Part shown: one piece after another, positions 31,207 through 38,362 of the stretch | How the letters are laid out: every line of letters begins with the position of its first letter | How positions within the stretch are numbered: position 1 is the first letter of the stretch | Assembly: GCA_041179465.1 (NCBI GenBank) | Contig: JBEGTJ010000005.1 | Span: 1-38,362, forward strand | Direction of reading: 5' to 3' | Origin: TMED14 sp041179465 | GTDB taxonomy: Bacteria; Bacteroidota; Bacteroidia; Flavobacteriales; Schleiferiaceae | DNA: 38,362 nucleotides | Notes under the pieces: generated by a model | Database searches by the model: none | Told to the model about the DNA's origin: nothing | The model's input: the letters and a program-made list of their open reading frames with translations, nothing else | Position numbers and translations under genes: made by a program

Positions 31207-33078
31207 ATGAAACACGCTACACTCCTTGCCCTTTTTGGACTTTTTACGGGTACCGTGGCCAACGCCCAGTCGGTGTACCAAGTTGACCTTAAGGCCGACG
31301 GAGCGACCGTGGAGCACCGTGGATTTGCGGCACCTGATGCGAACCTTGCCGACGGTTTTTCGGCGACCTACCACCTGCCCAAAACGGTACCGGGCACCTA
31401 TGCCACCTTGGACTACGGCCGGTTTGTTACCGACTTCACGGCGGTTGACGCTCGGGGCAACGCCCTCAAAGTCAAAAAGATGGGCAACAACAGCTGGGAA
31501 GTCCGCGGTTCTTCCGCACCCGTGGCCGTGCGCTACACCGTGGCCAGCATCATGGAGCTGAAGGTGAAAAAAGACAAGATTTTTGAACCCGCCAGCACGT
31601 TTCATGACGACCAAAAAGGGTCGGTGCTGAACGGCGGCGGAGTCTACGGCTTCTGGACCGGCCAAGAGCGCGGACCGGTCACCGTGGATCTGGGCACGCC
31701 CCAGGGTTGGTTTGCCGCCACGTCGCTCGAAGGCGAGGTCTTGGGCGACCGCACCAAGCTGGTTGCCCAAAGCTACCATGCGCTACTCGACAATCCGGTG
31801 CTGCTCACCAAGCCCGATACCGCGGGGTTTTGGGTGGCCAATACGCGGGTAACCGTTGCGGTTTTGGACCTGAACGGCACGGCGCGTGCCGCCGAGTTCA
31901 AGCGCGAACTCGAGGCCGACATGGCCGCGGTCGCGCGCTTCTTGCCACAGCTTCCGGTAGACCGCTACACCTTTTTGACCATGGTCGGCGACTTTCGCTG
32001 GGCGGGCGACATTTTGTTCAGCGGCAAGCCCAGCGTGGGCGGAATCCTCAAGGTGGTCCGCGCCCTGAGCCAGCAAGGCTTTGGCGCCCTGGAACACAAC
32101 ACTTCGTCGGTGTACTACCTCGGCGACTTTGGTTCGGGCGAGCGCATGCCAGATGAACTCCGCGTCGAAAAACAGCTCCTCGACGCCGCCGTCCACGAAT
32201 TCATGCACATCATCACGCCCTTGGGCCTTCATGCGCCGGCCATTCACGATTTTGACTACGCCAATCCGACCATGAGCCAGCACCTGTGGCTGTACGAAGG
32301 CGTCACCGAGTACTTTGCCCAGCTGATTCGCTACCAGGGCGGACGCCTCACCGAAAAAGAGTACCTCGACGCGATGCGCGGCAAGTTGATTCAAGGCGAG
32401 AAGTTCCCCAACCGCAAGTTCAGCTTCACCGAAATGTCGCGCAACGTGCTCGACAAGCCCTACAAAGATGCCTACCTGCACGTGTACGACCGCGGCGCGG
32501 TGATGGCTTGGTTGATCGACGCCCAGATTCGGGGCGCCCACGACGGGCAGCGGACGCTCATCGACGTGATCATGGCCCTGCACGCCCAGTACGGACCGGA
32601 CCGCGCGTTTGACGAGGCCGGGTTCTTTGACGCCTTCTGCGAAGTGGCGGAGGTCCCGGGGCTCCGCGCGTTTTTTGCCCGGCACGTGGAAGGCCGCCAA
32701 CCGCTGCCCTACGCCGACGCGCTGAAGCTAGTGGGCCTCGAGTACCGCGCTCAAGGCAGCGAAGTCAAGGCGCTGAATCCGCTGGAAGCGGGCAAAAACG
32801 ACCTCAAGGTCAAGTCGAGCAACCTTGGAATGAACCGAGTGGTTAAAAAAGTTGGACCCAACGAGTGGGCCGGACTCAAGGCGGGCGACGAAGTGGCCAT
32901 GAAGGACCTCGTGGCGGCACGCGATTCAGCTGTCGACGGCATGATGAAGCTGCCGGTTACCCGGGGCGGAACCCAGGTGGTCTTGGACGTTCCTGTGAAA
33001 ACCGAGACGGTGACGCGTCCGCACCAGCTCACCGTGGTTGACCAACTGCGGTGGAACGCGTTCACGACGAGGCCCTAG
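31207..33078 (+). CDS. M61-family (glycyl aminopeptidase-like) metallopeptidase with PDZ domain
   Basis: 623 residues from the ATG at 31207, chosen for its signal peptide (MKHATLLALFGLFTGTVANAQS); a GTG 36 bases upstream is less likely. An N-terminal beta domain is followed by the peptidase domain with zinc motif HEFMH (His330, Glu331, His334) and third ligand Glu364 in WLYEGVTEYF, as in M61. A PDZ-like domain (about 540-615, NLGMNRVVKKVGPNEWAGLKAGDEV) closes the protein. It probably trims peptides in the periplasm; preference for glycine or alanine at the N-terminus is known for the family only. A GACCTTTG -7-like box lies at 31144-31151, 55 bases upstream. It ends in CTAG-rich repeat sequence facing the convergent ligase gene. 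Confidence 0.9.
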   Translation: MKHATLLALFGLFTGTVANAQSVYQVDLKADGATVEHRGFAAPDANLADGFSATYHLPKTVPGTYATLDYGRFVTDFTAVDARGNALKVKKMGNNSWEVRGSSAPVAVRYTVASIMELKVKKDKIFEPASTFHDDQKGSVLNGGGVYGFWTGQERGPVTVDLGTPQGWFAATSLEGEVLGDRTKLVAQSYHALLDNPVLLTKPDTAGFWVANTRVTVAVLDLNGTARAAEFKRELEADMAAVARFLPQLPVDRYTFLTMVGDFRWAGDILFSGKPSVGGILKVVRALSQQGFGALEHNTSSVYYLGDFGSGERMPDELRVEKQLLDAAVHEFMHIITPLGLHAPAIHDFDYANPTMSQHLWLYEGVTEYFAQLIRYQGGRLTEKEYLDAMRGKLIQGEKFPNRKFSFTEMSRNVLDKPYKDAYLHVYDRGAVMAWLIDAQIRGAHDGQRTLIDVIMALHAQYGPDRAFDEAGFFDAFCEVAEVPGLRAFFARHVEGRQPLPYADALKLVGLEYRAQGSEVKALNPLEAGKNDLKVKSSNLGMNRVVKKVGPNEWAGLKAGDEVAMKDLVAARDSAVDGMMKLPVTRGGTQVVLDVPVKTETVTRPHQLTVVDQLRWNAFTTRP

Positions 33079-33116
33079 CCAGTAGCTAGCGTCTGGCAAC
33101 TAGGTATTAGCTAGGC
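33075..33116. repeat. CTAG-rich degenerate heptamer array between convergent stops
   Basis: Six units can be read in 7-base register: CTAGCCA, GTAGCTA, GCGTCTG, GCAACTA, GGTATTA, GCTAGGC. The palindrome CTAG occurs four times in 40 bases. The TAG stop of the M61 gene (33076-33078) and the TAG stop of the ligase gene (minus strand, 33113-33111) both fall in the array. The units are more degenerate than in the other arrays, so membership in the same family is less certain. Confidence 0.5.
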
Positions 33117-35285
33117 CCACACCACCTTTTCTGCCCGCGCCGCCACGCCGTGCACGAGGTCGTGGTAGACTTTTTCGACCTGGTTGCGCTTGATTTTCAG
33201 GCTCGGCGTGATGAATCCGTTGTCGACTTCCCAGCGTTCCCGAACGACGATGAGCTGGGCGAGGCGCTCGTGCTGCGGAAGCTCGCGGTTGATGGCGTCA
33301 AGCAGCTGCTGAAGGCGGGACTCGACAACTTCGCGGGCCTGAGTGAGCGCGTGCTCGGTGAGCACCGCCAAGGCCACGGGCTGCGGAAGGTTGACGCCAA
33401 AAAGGCAGACCTGCTCGACCTCGTCGGCCTCCATGATGCGGCCCTCGATCGGTGCCGGCGCCACGTACTTGCCCTTGGCCGTCTTGAAAATGTCTTTGAT
33501 GCGGCCCGTAATGAAGAGGTAGCCGTCCTCGTCGAAGCGTCCGACGTCGCCCGTGTGCAGGGCGCCGCCGCGAAAGAGTTCGGCCGTCAGCTCGGGCTCG
33601 CGGTAGTAGCCCTGGGTGTTGGTCGGGCTCTCCAAGAGGATTTCGTCGCCCTCTCCGAGGGTCACCCGCGTGCCCGCAAAGGGCTGGCCGACGCTTCCTA
33701 TGCGGACGTTCCCGCGGAAGTTCACGGTGGTGATGCCGAGGTTTTCGGTCATGCCGTAGACCTCTTGAATCACAATGCCCAGGCTGGCAAACTCCTCGAT
33801 GAGCGAGGCGCGAATGGGGGCGGCGCCGCTCAGCACCAAGCGCGCCCGGGACAGTCCGAGCTTTTTGCGCAGGACGGGGGCCAAGGCCCGGCGCAGCCAG
33901 GCCGCGGGCAGCTTGCGGTGCAGGGTTTCGCCGAACTTTTCCCAAATCCGCGGAACCGCCAAAAACACCGTCGGCTGCGCCCGTTCGAGGTCCGCGGCAA
34001 ACGTTTCAAGCGACTGCACGAAGTGCACACGCCCCGTGAGGTAGACGCCGGCGGCCGAGATGATCATGCGTTCCGCCACATGGCAGAGCGGCAGGTAGCT
34101 CAAAAACACCTCCTGGTGCAAAAAACTGAACTGCGTCAAAATGATGCGAAACGCTTCCTGGAAGTTTCGGTAGCTGTGCATCACGCCCTTGGGCATTCCG
34201 GTGGTGCCCGAAGTGTAGATGATGGTCATCAGGTCGTCGGGGTGCAGGGTCGGAAACACCGCCCCTGGGTCGCCCATCGCGCAAACCTCTTCCCAGCTGC
34301 GGGCGTCGGCGCGCTGGTGGTCCGGGGTGGTGACGACCTCGATGCCTTCGGGTACGCATTCGCGGTAGCGCCCCGCGTCGTCGAGCTTGCCGAGCACCAC
34401 GACTTTGGACTCGGAATGCTCCAGAACCGCCCGCGCCGTGGGCCCGTCGATCGTGGGGTAGATGGGCACCGAAACGGCTCCGGCCAGCGACACCGCGTAG
34501 TCGTAAATGAGCCAGTGGGCGGAATTTTTGCCGATCAGGGCCACCCGATCGCCCGGCGCGACGCCCAAGGCGTAGAGTCCGCGGGCGAAGCGCTGCGCCT
34601 CGGCGTAGGCCTCGGCGTGCGTCATTTGAATGCGGCCGCCGTCGACGGGCTGGTCCAAAAACAAGCGGGTGGGGAAGGTCTGGGCGTTCCACGCCAGCTG
34701 CTCGGGCATCAGCCGGCTGGCGCGGTCGGGCGTCAGGTGCTGCAGGCCTTTTTCGGGCACAAATCCCTCGAGCGGACCCAGAATTTCGAGCACCCGGGCG
34801 TCCGTGGCCTCCTTGGTGTCCAACGGCATCATGGGCGCGCTGATGCTCACCATTTTGCGTCCCGCGTCGATTCCGATCACGACAATCGGAACCCCCGCCG
34901 CCTTGGCGATCTCGTAGTAGCCGCTGCGCAACCCGTCCACTTTGGCGCGCGTGCCTTCGGGGGCTAGCGCGAGGCAAAAGTTAGGGTCGCTTCGAAAGTG
35001 TTCCACCACCTGGCCCACGACGCCTCCCGCGGCGTGCTGGTCGACGGGGATTCCGCCCAATTGGCGCAAAAACCAGCCTTGAATTCCGCGAAAAAGCGGC
35101 TTTTTGCCCAGCACGTGCAGGTGGTGCAGGCCCAAATCTTCGCGAATGCAGAGTCCGGTCCAAAAATCCCGGCTGTGGGTGTGCGGACCGAACACGAGTA
35201 CGTACTGGCGCAGTCCTGTGGGAAACGAATCGCGGTACTCCCAACCGCGCTTGGCCAGACGGCCGCGCAAAAAGCTGAATTTCAT
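33111..35285 (-). CDS. PlsC-like acyltransferase fused to long-chain acyl-CoA/ACP ligase (Aas-like)
   Basis: 724 residues from the ATG at 35285 (a TTG three codons upstream is possible). Residues 1-175 are a lysophospholipid acyltransferase domain with the HX4D motif His35-Asp40 (HTHSRD), LGGIPVDQ (76-83) and PEGTR (109-113). Residues 184-724 are a complete AMP-forming ligase: YTSGTTGMPKG (357-367), YGMTE (510-514), HTGD (577-580), GRIKDIFKTAKGKYVAP (594-610) and a C-terminal SLKIKR. The order and size are those of E. coli Aas, which re-acylates lysophospholipids, but the ligase half looks like the stand-alone LC-FACS type of Bacteroidetes. It probably activates a fatty acid and passes it to a lysolipid at the inner membrane. 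Both halves keep their key residues, so this is not decay. Confidence 0.88.
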   Translation of the reverse strand: MKFSFLRGRLAKRGWEYRDSFPTGLRQYVLVFGPHTHSRDFWTGLCIREDLGLHHLHVLGKKPLFRGIQGWFLRQLGGIPVDQHAAGGVVGQVVEHFRSDPNFCLALAPEGTRAKVDGLRSGYYEIAKAAGVPIVVIGIDAGRKMVSISAPMMPLDTKEATDARVLEILGPLEGFVPEKGLQHLTPDRASRLMPEQLAWNAQTFPTRLFLDQPVDGGRIQMTHAEAYAEAQRFARGLYALGVAPGDRVALIGKNSAHWLIYDYAVSLAGAVSVPIYPTIDGPTARAVLEHSESKVVVLGKLDDAGRYRECVPEGIEVVTTPDHQRADARSWEEVCAMGDPGAVFPTLHPDDLMTIIYTSGTTGMPKGVMHSYRNFQEAFRIILTQFSFLHQEVFLSYLPLCHVAERMIISAAGVYLTGRVHFVQSLETFAADLERAQPTVFLAVPRIWEKFGETLHRKLPAAWLRRALAPVLRKKLGLSRARLVLSGAAPIRASLIEEFASLGIVIQEVYGMTENLGITTVNFRGNVRIGSVGQPFAGTRVTLGEGDEILLESPTNTQGYYREPELTAELFRGGALHTGDVGRFDEDGYLFITGRIKDIFKTAKGKYVAPAPIEGRIMEADEVEQVCLFGVNLPQPVALAVLTEHALTQAREVVESRLQQLLDAINRELPQHERLAQLIVVRERWEVDNGFITPSLKIKRNQVEKVYHDLVHGVAARAEKVVWA

Positions 35286-35326
35286 AGTTCCCAAGATAGA
35301 AAAACGTTTGAATTTAACCGTTTGGT

Positions 35327-35334
35327 TACATTAG
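35327..35334 (+). promoter_or_regulatory. -7-like box TACATTAG for the DUF1295 gene
   Basis: TACATTAG differs from TAnnTTTG at one base. A TTTG at 35307-35310 gives a possible -33 element with a 16-base spacer, and the ATG lies 32 bases downstream. It sits in the 81-base divergent, AT-rich gap between the ligase and DUF1295 genes. Confidence 0.4.
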
Positions 35335-35366
35335 CGTCGCCTAAACACTTTAAACGCTTCAAACGC

Positions 35367-36278
35367 ATGATCCGCACCGCCATCCTCCTCGGCCTAACCC
35401 TTATTGGCGCCGTCGCCTGGTCCTGGTTCTACAGCCCCGCGCTCGAGCCCGAGCAGACGGAACTCCTCCGCAACTTGGTGGCCATTTGGGCCGGATTCAC
35501 TGCCTATACCTACCTCGCTGGGGTGCTGACCGGCAACCACAGCCAAGTCGACCGCCTGTGGAGCACCGTGCCCATCGTCTACGCCGTCTACGCCGCGTGG
35601 TTCACCGGATGGGATCCGCGCGCCACCCTCATGGCCGGACTCGTAGGCCTCTGGGGCGCCCGCCTGACCTTCAACTTCGCGAGGCGCGGGGGCTACAGCT
35701 GGCTCCCCTGGAAGGGCGAAGAGGACTACCGCTGGGAAGTTTTGCGCCAAATGGCTCCGCTCAACCGCCCCGTGGTCTGGCAAATCTTTCACCTGCTCTT
35801 CATCTGCGTCTACCAAATGGGCCTGATCCTGCTCTTCACCCTGCCGATCGCCTACGCCTGGCGTCCGAGTGGCGGAACCAGCGTGCTCACCACCCTCGAC
35901 GCCCTGCTTGCCCTCGCCATGATTGCCCTCATCGCCCTTGAATTCGTGGCGGACCAACAGCAATGGAACTTCCAGCGCGAAAAGCACCGCCGCCTCGCCG
36001 CGGGCGAAGACCTCGGACCCGTCTACGGCAAAGGCTTCGTGCACACCGGCCTCTGGGGCCGTTCGCGCCACCCGAACTACGCCTGCGAGCAGTCCATCTG
36101 GGTGGTCTTTTACCTCTTCACCGGCGCCGCCACCGGCGAATGGCTCAACGCCAGCATCGTCGGCTGCATCTTGCTCATCTTCCTCTTCCACGGAAGCGCC
36201 AACTTCAGCGAAGGCATCAGCGCCGGCAAGTACCCGGACTACGCGGACTACGTGAAAAAAGTTCGTCGGTTTATCTAG
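35367..36278 (+). CDS. DUF1295 (steroid 5-alpha-reductase-like) membrane protein
   Basis: 303 residues from the ATG at 35367; an in-frame opening continues to 34998 but lies opposite the ligase gene and has no membrane character. It has about 7-8 membrane segments, the LWGARLTFNFARRGGYSW motif, and near the C-terminus GLWGRSRHPNYACEQSIWV, the NADPH-binding-type signature of the 5-alpha-reductase/isoprenylcysteine methyltransferase-like superfamily. Members reduce or methylate lipid-like substrates; the substrate is unknown here. It ends near repeat sequences and a terminator-like motif at 36357-36385. Confidence 0.85.
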   Translation: MIRTAILLGLTLIGAVAWSWFYSPALEPEQTELLRNLVAIWAGFTAYTYLAGVLTGNHSQVDRLWSTVPIVYAVYAAWFTGWDPRATLMAGLVGLWGARLTFNFARRGGYSWLPWKGEEDYRWEVLRQMAPLNRPVVWQIFHLLFICVYQMGLILLFTLPIAYAWRPSGGTSVLTTLDALLALAMIALIALEFVADQQQWNFQREKHRRLAAGEDLGPVYGKGFVHTGLWGRSRHPNYACEQSIWVVFYLFTGAATGEWLNASIVGCILLIFLFHGSANFSEGISAGKYPDYADYVKKVRRFI

Positions 36279-36493
36279 CACGGCAGCTCGCTTCGCTCGC
36301 AAGATGCGGGTAGCGGGCAACTCGTGGCAAGATCGGAGCAATCACCCTCATCCGTTCATTCGGATATATCCGGATTTTACTTTTTCGCTCCGCAAGCGAA
36401 CCACGCATCAGACACATATTCAAGACATTACGCTTGAAACCCGTTTAGAGTTTAGCGCCCTAACTGCCATTTGCCCCGAGACCGCCTCGCCAA
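36279..36493. other. Intergenic spacer between convergent genes
   Basis: This 215-base gap has no gene. It starts with GCAGCTC and GCTTCGC, short GC-rich words that include the complement of the GCGAAGC mini-hairpin (36290-36296). It then has a GCGGGTA-GCGGGCA pair (heptamer-like), the terminator-like repeat at 36357-36385, and about 100 bases in which nothing was recognised. Confidence 0.6.
36357..36385 (+). terminator. Terminator-like copy of the CATTCGGAT motif
   Basis: CATTCGGATATATCCGGATT, then TTACTTTTT, repeats the motif found twice at 4881-4977. It contains the perfect palindrome CGGATATATCCG. As RNA, AUUCGG and CCGGAU can pair (one G-U) over a 6-base loop, followed by a U-rich tail. 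It lies 79 bases after the DUF1295 stop on the same strand. Confidence 0.5.
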
Positions 36494-37432
36494 CTAGCTC
36501 ACCAGCCAGTAGTACCACGGAATCCCCAGCGTCATGTTGACCGGGAAGGTCAGGGCGAGCGCCATGGGGAGGTAGATTCCGGGGTTGGCCTCAGGCAAGG
36601 CAATGCGCATGGCGGCGGGCACCGCAATGTAGCTGGCACTGGCCGCCAAGACGCTCAGCATGAATCGGGCTTCGGCCGGCGCCCCCGTGACCGACGACAG
36701 CAGGGCCATGAGGGTTCCGTTGACGAGCGGAAGCAGCAGCGCCAAGGCAAACGGCTGCCATCCCGCGCCCCAAAGGGCCTTGAGGTTGCGGCCGCTCGAA
36801 AGGCCCATGTCGAGCAAAAAGACCGCCAGAAATCCCTTGAACAGGTCGTTGGTGAACGGCCGGATGCCCTCCGCCTGGGCGTCGTCGGTGACGAATCCCA
36901 CCAAAAGGCTGCCGAGCACGAGGACCACCGACCCGTTGGTCAGGGCGTGTCGGAGCCAGGATCCGGTTCCGCCCGAAGCCCCCGCGCGGCGAGCCAGCCA
37001 AAGGCCCACAACGATCGCAGGCGCCTCCATAAAGGCCATCACGGCGACGAGGTAGCCCGGCAAGTGCAGGCCCATGCGCTCCAAAAAGGTGCCCGCGGCC
37101 ACAAAGGTCACTGCGCTCACGGAACCGTAGGCGGCGGCGACCGCTCCGGCATTGGCCACCCCCAGCGAGCGGCGGGCCAGCCAAAAGACGTAGACCGGAA
37201 CGAGCATGGACGAGGCTAAGGCCAAACCGAACACGGCGGTGCTGTCGGGGCGCAGGGTTTCGTGGGCCAGTTCCTGACCGCCCCTGAATCCGATGGACAG
37301 CAGCAGGTAGATCGAGATGAACTTGGACGAGGTGGGCGGAAGCTCCAGATCGCTGCGAATCAAGGCGGCGGCGATTCCGAGCAAGAAAAAGAGCAGCGCC
37401 GGGCTGGTAAAGTTCTCGAGGAGTAAACTCAT
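36494..37432 (-). CDS. sbtA: SbtA-family sodium-dependent bicarbonate transporter
   Basis: 312 residues with about ten hydrophobic segments in two similar halves. Family signatures include LFFLLGIAAALIRSDLELP near the N-terminus (split at 14-32), IYLLLSIGFRGGQEL (41-55), AYGSVSAVTFVAAGTFLE, FMEAPAIVVGLWLARR (134-149) and a second half with FLLDMGLSSGRNL and ASASYIAVPAAMRIALPEANPG (split at about 263-284). SbtA is a high-affinity Na+/HCO3- symporter best known in cyanobacteria, with homologues in many heterotrophs. The ATG at 37432 overlaps the TGA of the dihydroorotase gene (ATGA), so the two are coupled. This fits the need of carbamoyl-phosphate synthase for bicarbonate. No SbtB-like PII gene lies downstream. 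Confidence 0.88.
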   Translation of the reverse strand: MSLLLENFTSPALLFFLLGIAAALIRSDLELPPTSSKFISIYLLLSIGFRGGQELAHETLRPDSTAVFGLALASSMLVPVYVFWLARRSLGVANAGAVAAAYGSVSAVTFVAAGTFLERMGLHLPGYLVAVMAFMEAPAIVVGLWLARRAGASGGTGSWLRHALTNGSVVLVLGSLLVGFVTDDAQAEGIRPFTNDLFKGFLAVFLLDMGLSSGRNLKALWGAGWQPFALALLLPLVNGTLMALLSSVTGAPAEARFMLSVLAASASYIAVPAAMRIALPEANPGIYLPMALALTFPVNMTLGIPWYYWLVS

Positions 37433-38362
37433 GCGGTAGGATTAAAAAGACAGGGCTGACCGGGTGCCGAAGGGGCCCAGAGGCGCTGGTCCGCGTGGAA
37501 GGCTTCGCATCCGTTGACGTAGGTGGCGACGACGCGGCTGCGAAAGCGCTTGCGCTCCCACGGCGACCAGCCGCAGGCGTAGTAGCTGGTGTCGGGGCGC
37601 ACTTCGGTTCCGCCGAGGGGGTCGACCAAGACAAAGTCGGCCCAGCAGCCGGGGTCGAGGTAGCCCCGCTCGCGCAGCCCGAAGTGGTCGGCCACGCCGT
37701 GGCTGGTGAGCTGCACGAGCTGGGAGAGCGTCCACTCGCCGTCGTGGACCCACTCGAGGGCCTGGACCAAAAGGTGCTGCACTGAAGGCGCGCCGGAGCA
37801 GCCGCAGGCGTAGGGTCCGCCCTTCTCGCTCCAGCGGTGCGGAGCGTGGTCCGTGGCCAGCGTGGCCATCCATCCGCGGGCGGCCGCCTGGCGCAGGTAG
37901 TCGCGGTCGGTGCTGGACTTGACCGACGGATTCCAACGTATGGCCGCGCCCAAGCGTCCGTAGTCTCCCTGGCTAAAGGTCGCGTGGTGGACGCAGAGCT
38001 CGGCGGTAACACGCTGACCTTCAGCGGCTGCGGCGCGAATCAACTGCACCTCGCGAGCCGTAGAAACATGTAAAACGTGTACGGGTCGCGGAACAGACCG
38101 CTGCACCTCGAGCACCCGTTGCGTGGCGGTAACGCAGGCCTCCTCGTCGCGTATCTGGCTGTGGGCCCGAATCGGAAGTTCCGCCCCAAAATTTCGCTGG
38201 GCCTTGATCAGCTGCTGCTGGATGCGCTCCTCGTCTTCGCAGTGGAGCGCCAGCATTTTGGGCACCTCGAGCAGTACGCTTTCGAGCACCTCAGGACGGT
38301 TGCACAGCAAAACATCCCGTTCCTGCATATACAGCCCGTCGTCGGTGTAGCCGGGAATTTGC
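37429..38362 (-). CDS. pyrC: Dihydroorotase (partial, N-terminus beyond the window)
   Basis: About 310 residues up to the stop; the frame is open to the right edge, so the first ~130 residues, including the HxH metal pair, are missing. It closes carbamoyl-aspartate to dihydroorotate in pyrimidine synthesis. Visible features are PGYTDDGLYM (near the edge), ALHCEDE, RAHSQIRDEEAC, HVLHVSTAREVQLI with a metal His, and the catalytic Asp in LATDHAPH followed by WSEKGGPYACG and GAPSVQHLL. The C-terminus (LDPGCWADFVLVDP ... GCEAFHADQ) is the usual small beta domain. An allantoinase or other cyclic amidase is less likely. It is the first visible gene of a minus-strand pair with sbtA. Confidence 0.9.
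   Translation of the reverse strand, partial: QIPGYTDDGLYMQERDVLLCNRPEVLESVLLEVPKMLALHCEDEERIQQQLIKAQRNFGAELPIRAHSQIRDEEACVTATQRVLEVQRSVPRPVHVLHVSTAREVQLIRAAAAEGQRVTAELCVHHATFSQGDYGRLGAAIRWNPSVKSSTDRDYLRQAAARGWMATLATDHAPHRWSEKGGPYACGCSGAPSVQHLLVQALEWVHDGEWTLSQLVQLTSHGVADHFGLRERGYLDPGCWADFVLVDPLGGTEVRPDTSYYACGWSPWERKRFRSRVVATYVNGCEAFHADQRLWAPSAPGQPCLFNPTA

Noticed and set aside
34998..35366. N-terminal extension of the DUF1295 protein by 123 residues.
   Set aside because: It overlaps the ligase gene on the other strand and its first membrane helix starts right after the ATG at 35367.

Overview
The window looks like a chromosomal piece of a GC-rich (roughly 60% or more by eye) member of the Bacteroidetes, probably Flavobacteriales and probably free-living or marine. 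Supporting signs are a SusC/SusD pair, C-terminal type IX secretion (T9SS) sorting signals, TAnnTTTG-like -7 promoter boxes, DUF5686, DUF6341 and DUF6427 genes beside purD, and an HU/SPOR fusion protein. No rRNA, tRNA, CRISPR array, transposase or phage gene was seen. Nearly all of the sequence is coding.

Layout. 1-263: tail of a ClC-type channel with a CBS domain. 327-4871: a very large T9SS-exported beta-propeller/PKD protein, followed by a bidirectional terminator. 4976-6747 (minus): purQ translationally coupled to an agmatinase-family gene. 6906-9176 (minus): a secreted lamin-tail-domain protein whose last codons lie in a heptanucleotide repeat. 9219-15031 (plus): asd, a TonB-dependent receptor-like barrel, msrA, an HU-SPOR protein and an acyl-CoA thioesterase. 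15008-17409: DUF6427, DUF6341 and purD. 17521-28676: a polysaccharide utilization locus (PUL). 28723-33078: a DUF5686 outer membrane protein and an M61 peptidase. 33111-35285 (minus): an acyltransferase fused to an acyl-CoA ligase. 35367-36278: a DUF1295 membrane protein. 36494-38362 (minus): sbtA coupled to a dihydroorotase gene that runs off the right edge.

The PUL is the main functional unit. After a short AT-rich control region it encodes susC, susD, a PKD surface glycan-binding lipoprotein and a GH16 lipoprotein, each start touching the previous stop. A three-module T9SS-exported putative carbohydrate-binding protein and a strong terminator follow, then a GH3 beta-glucosidase coupled by an ATGA overlap to an NrtR-like regulator with a NUDIX fold. 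The enzyme set points to a laminarin-type beta-1,3-glucan: GH16 cuts at the surface, SusCD imports, GH3 releases glucose, and the NUDIX protein probably senses a sugar product. Three inverted repeats sharing a GTA-N5-TAC core lie just before susC and are the best operator candidates.

Other points of interest are degenerate 7-bp-phased repeat arrays just after stop codons, -7 boxes only 2-6 bases before several start codons (suggesting leaderless mRNAs), a DnaA-box-like cluster before the HU-SPOR gene, and the pairing of a bicarbonate transporter with pyrimidine synthesis.
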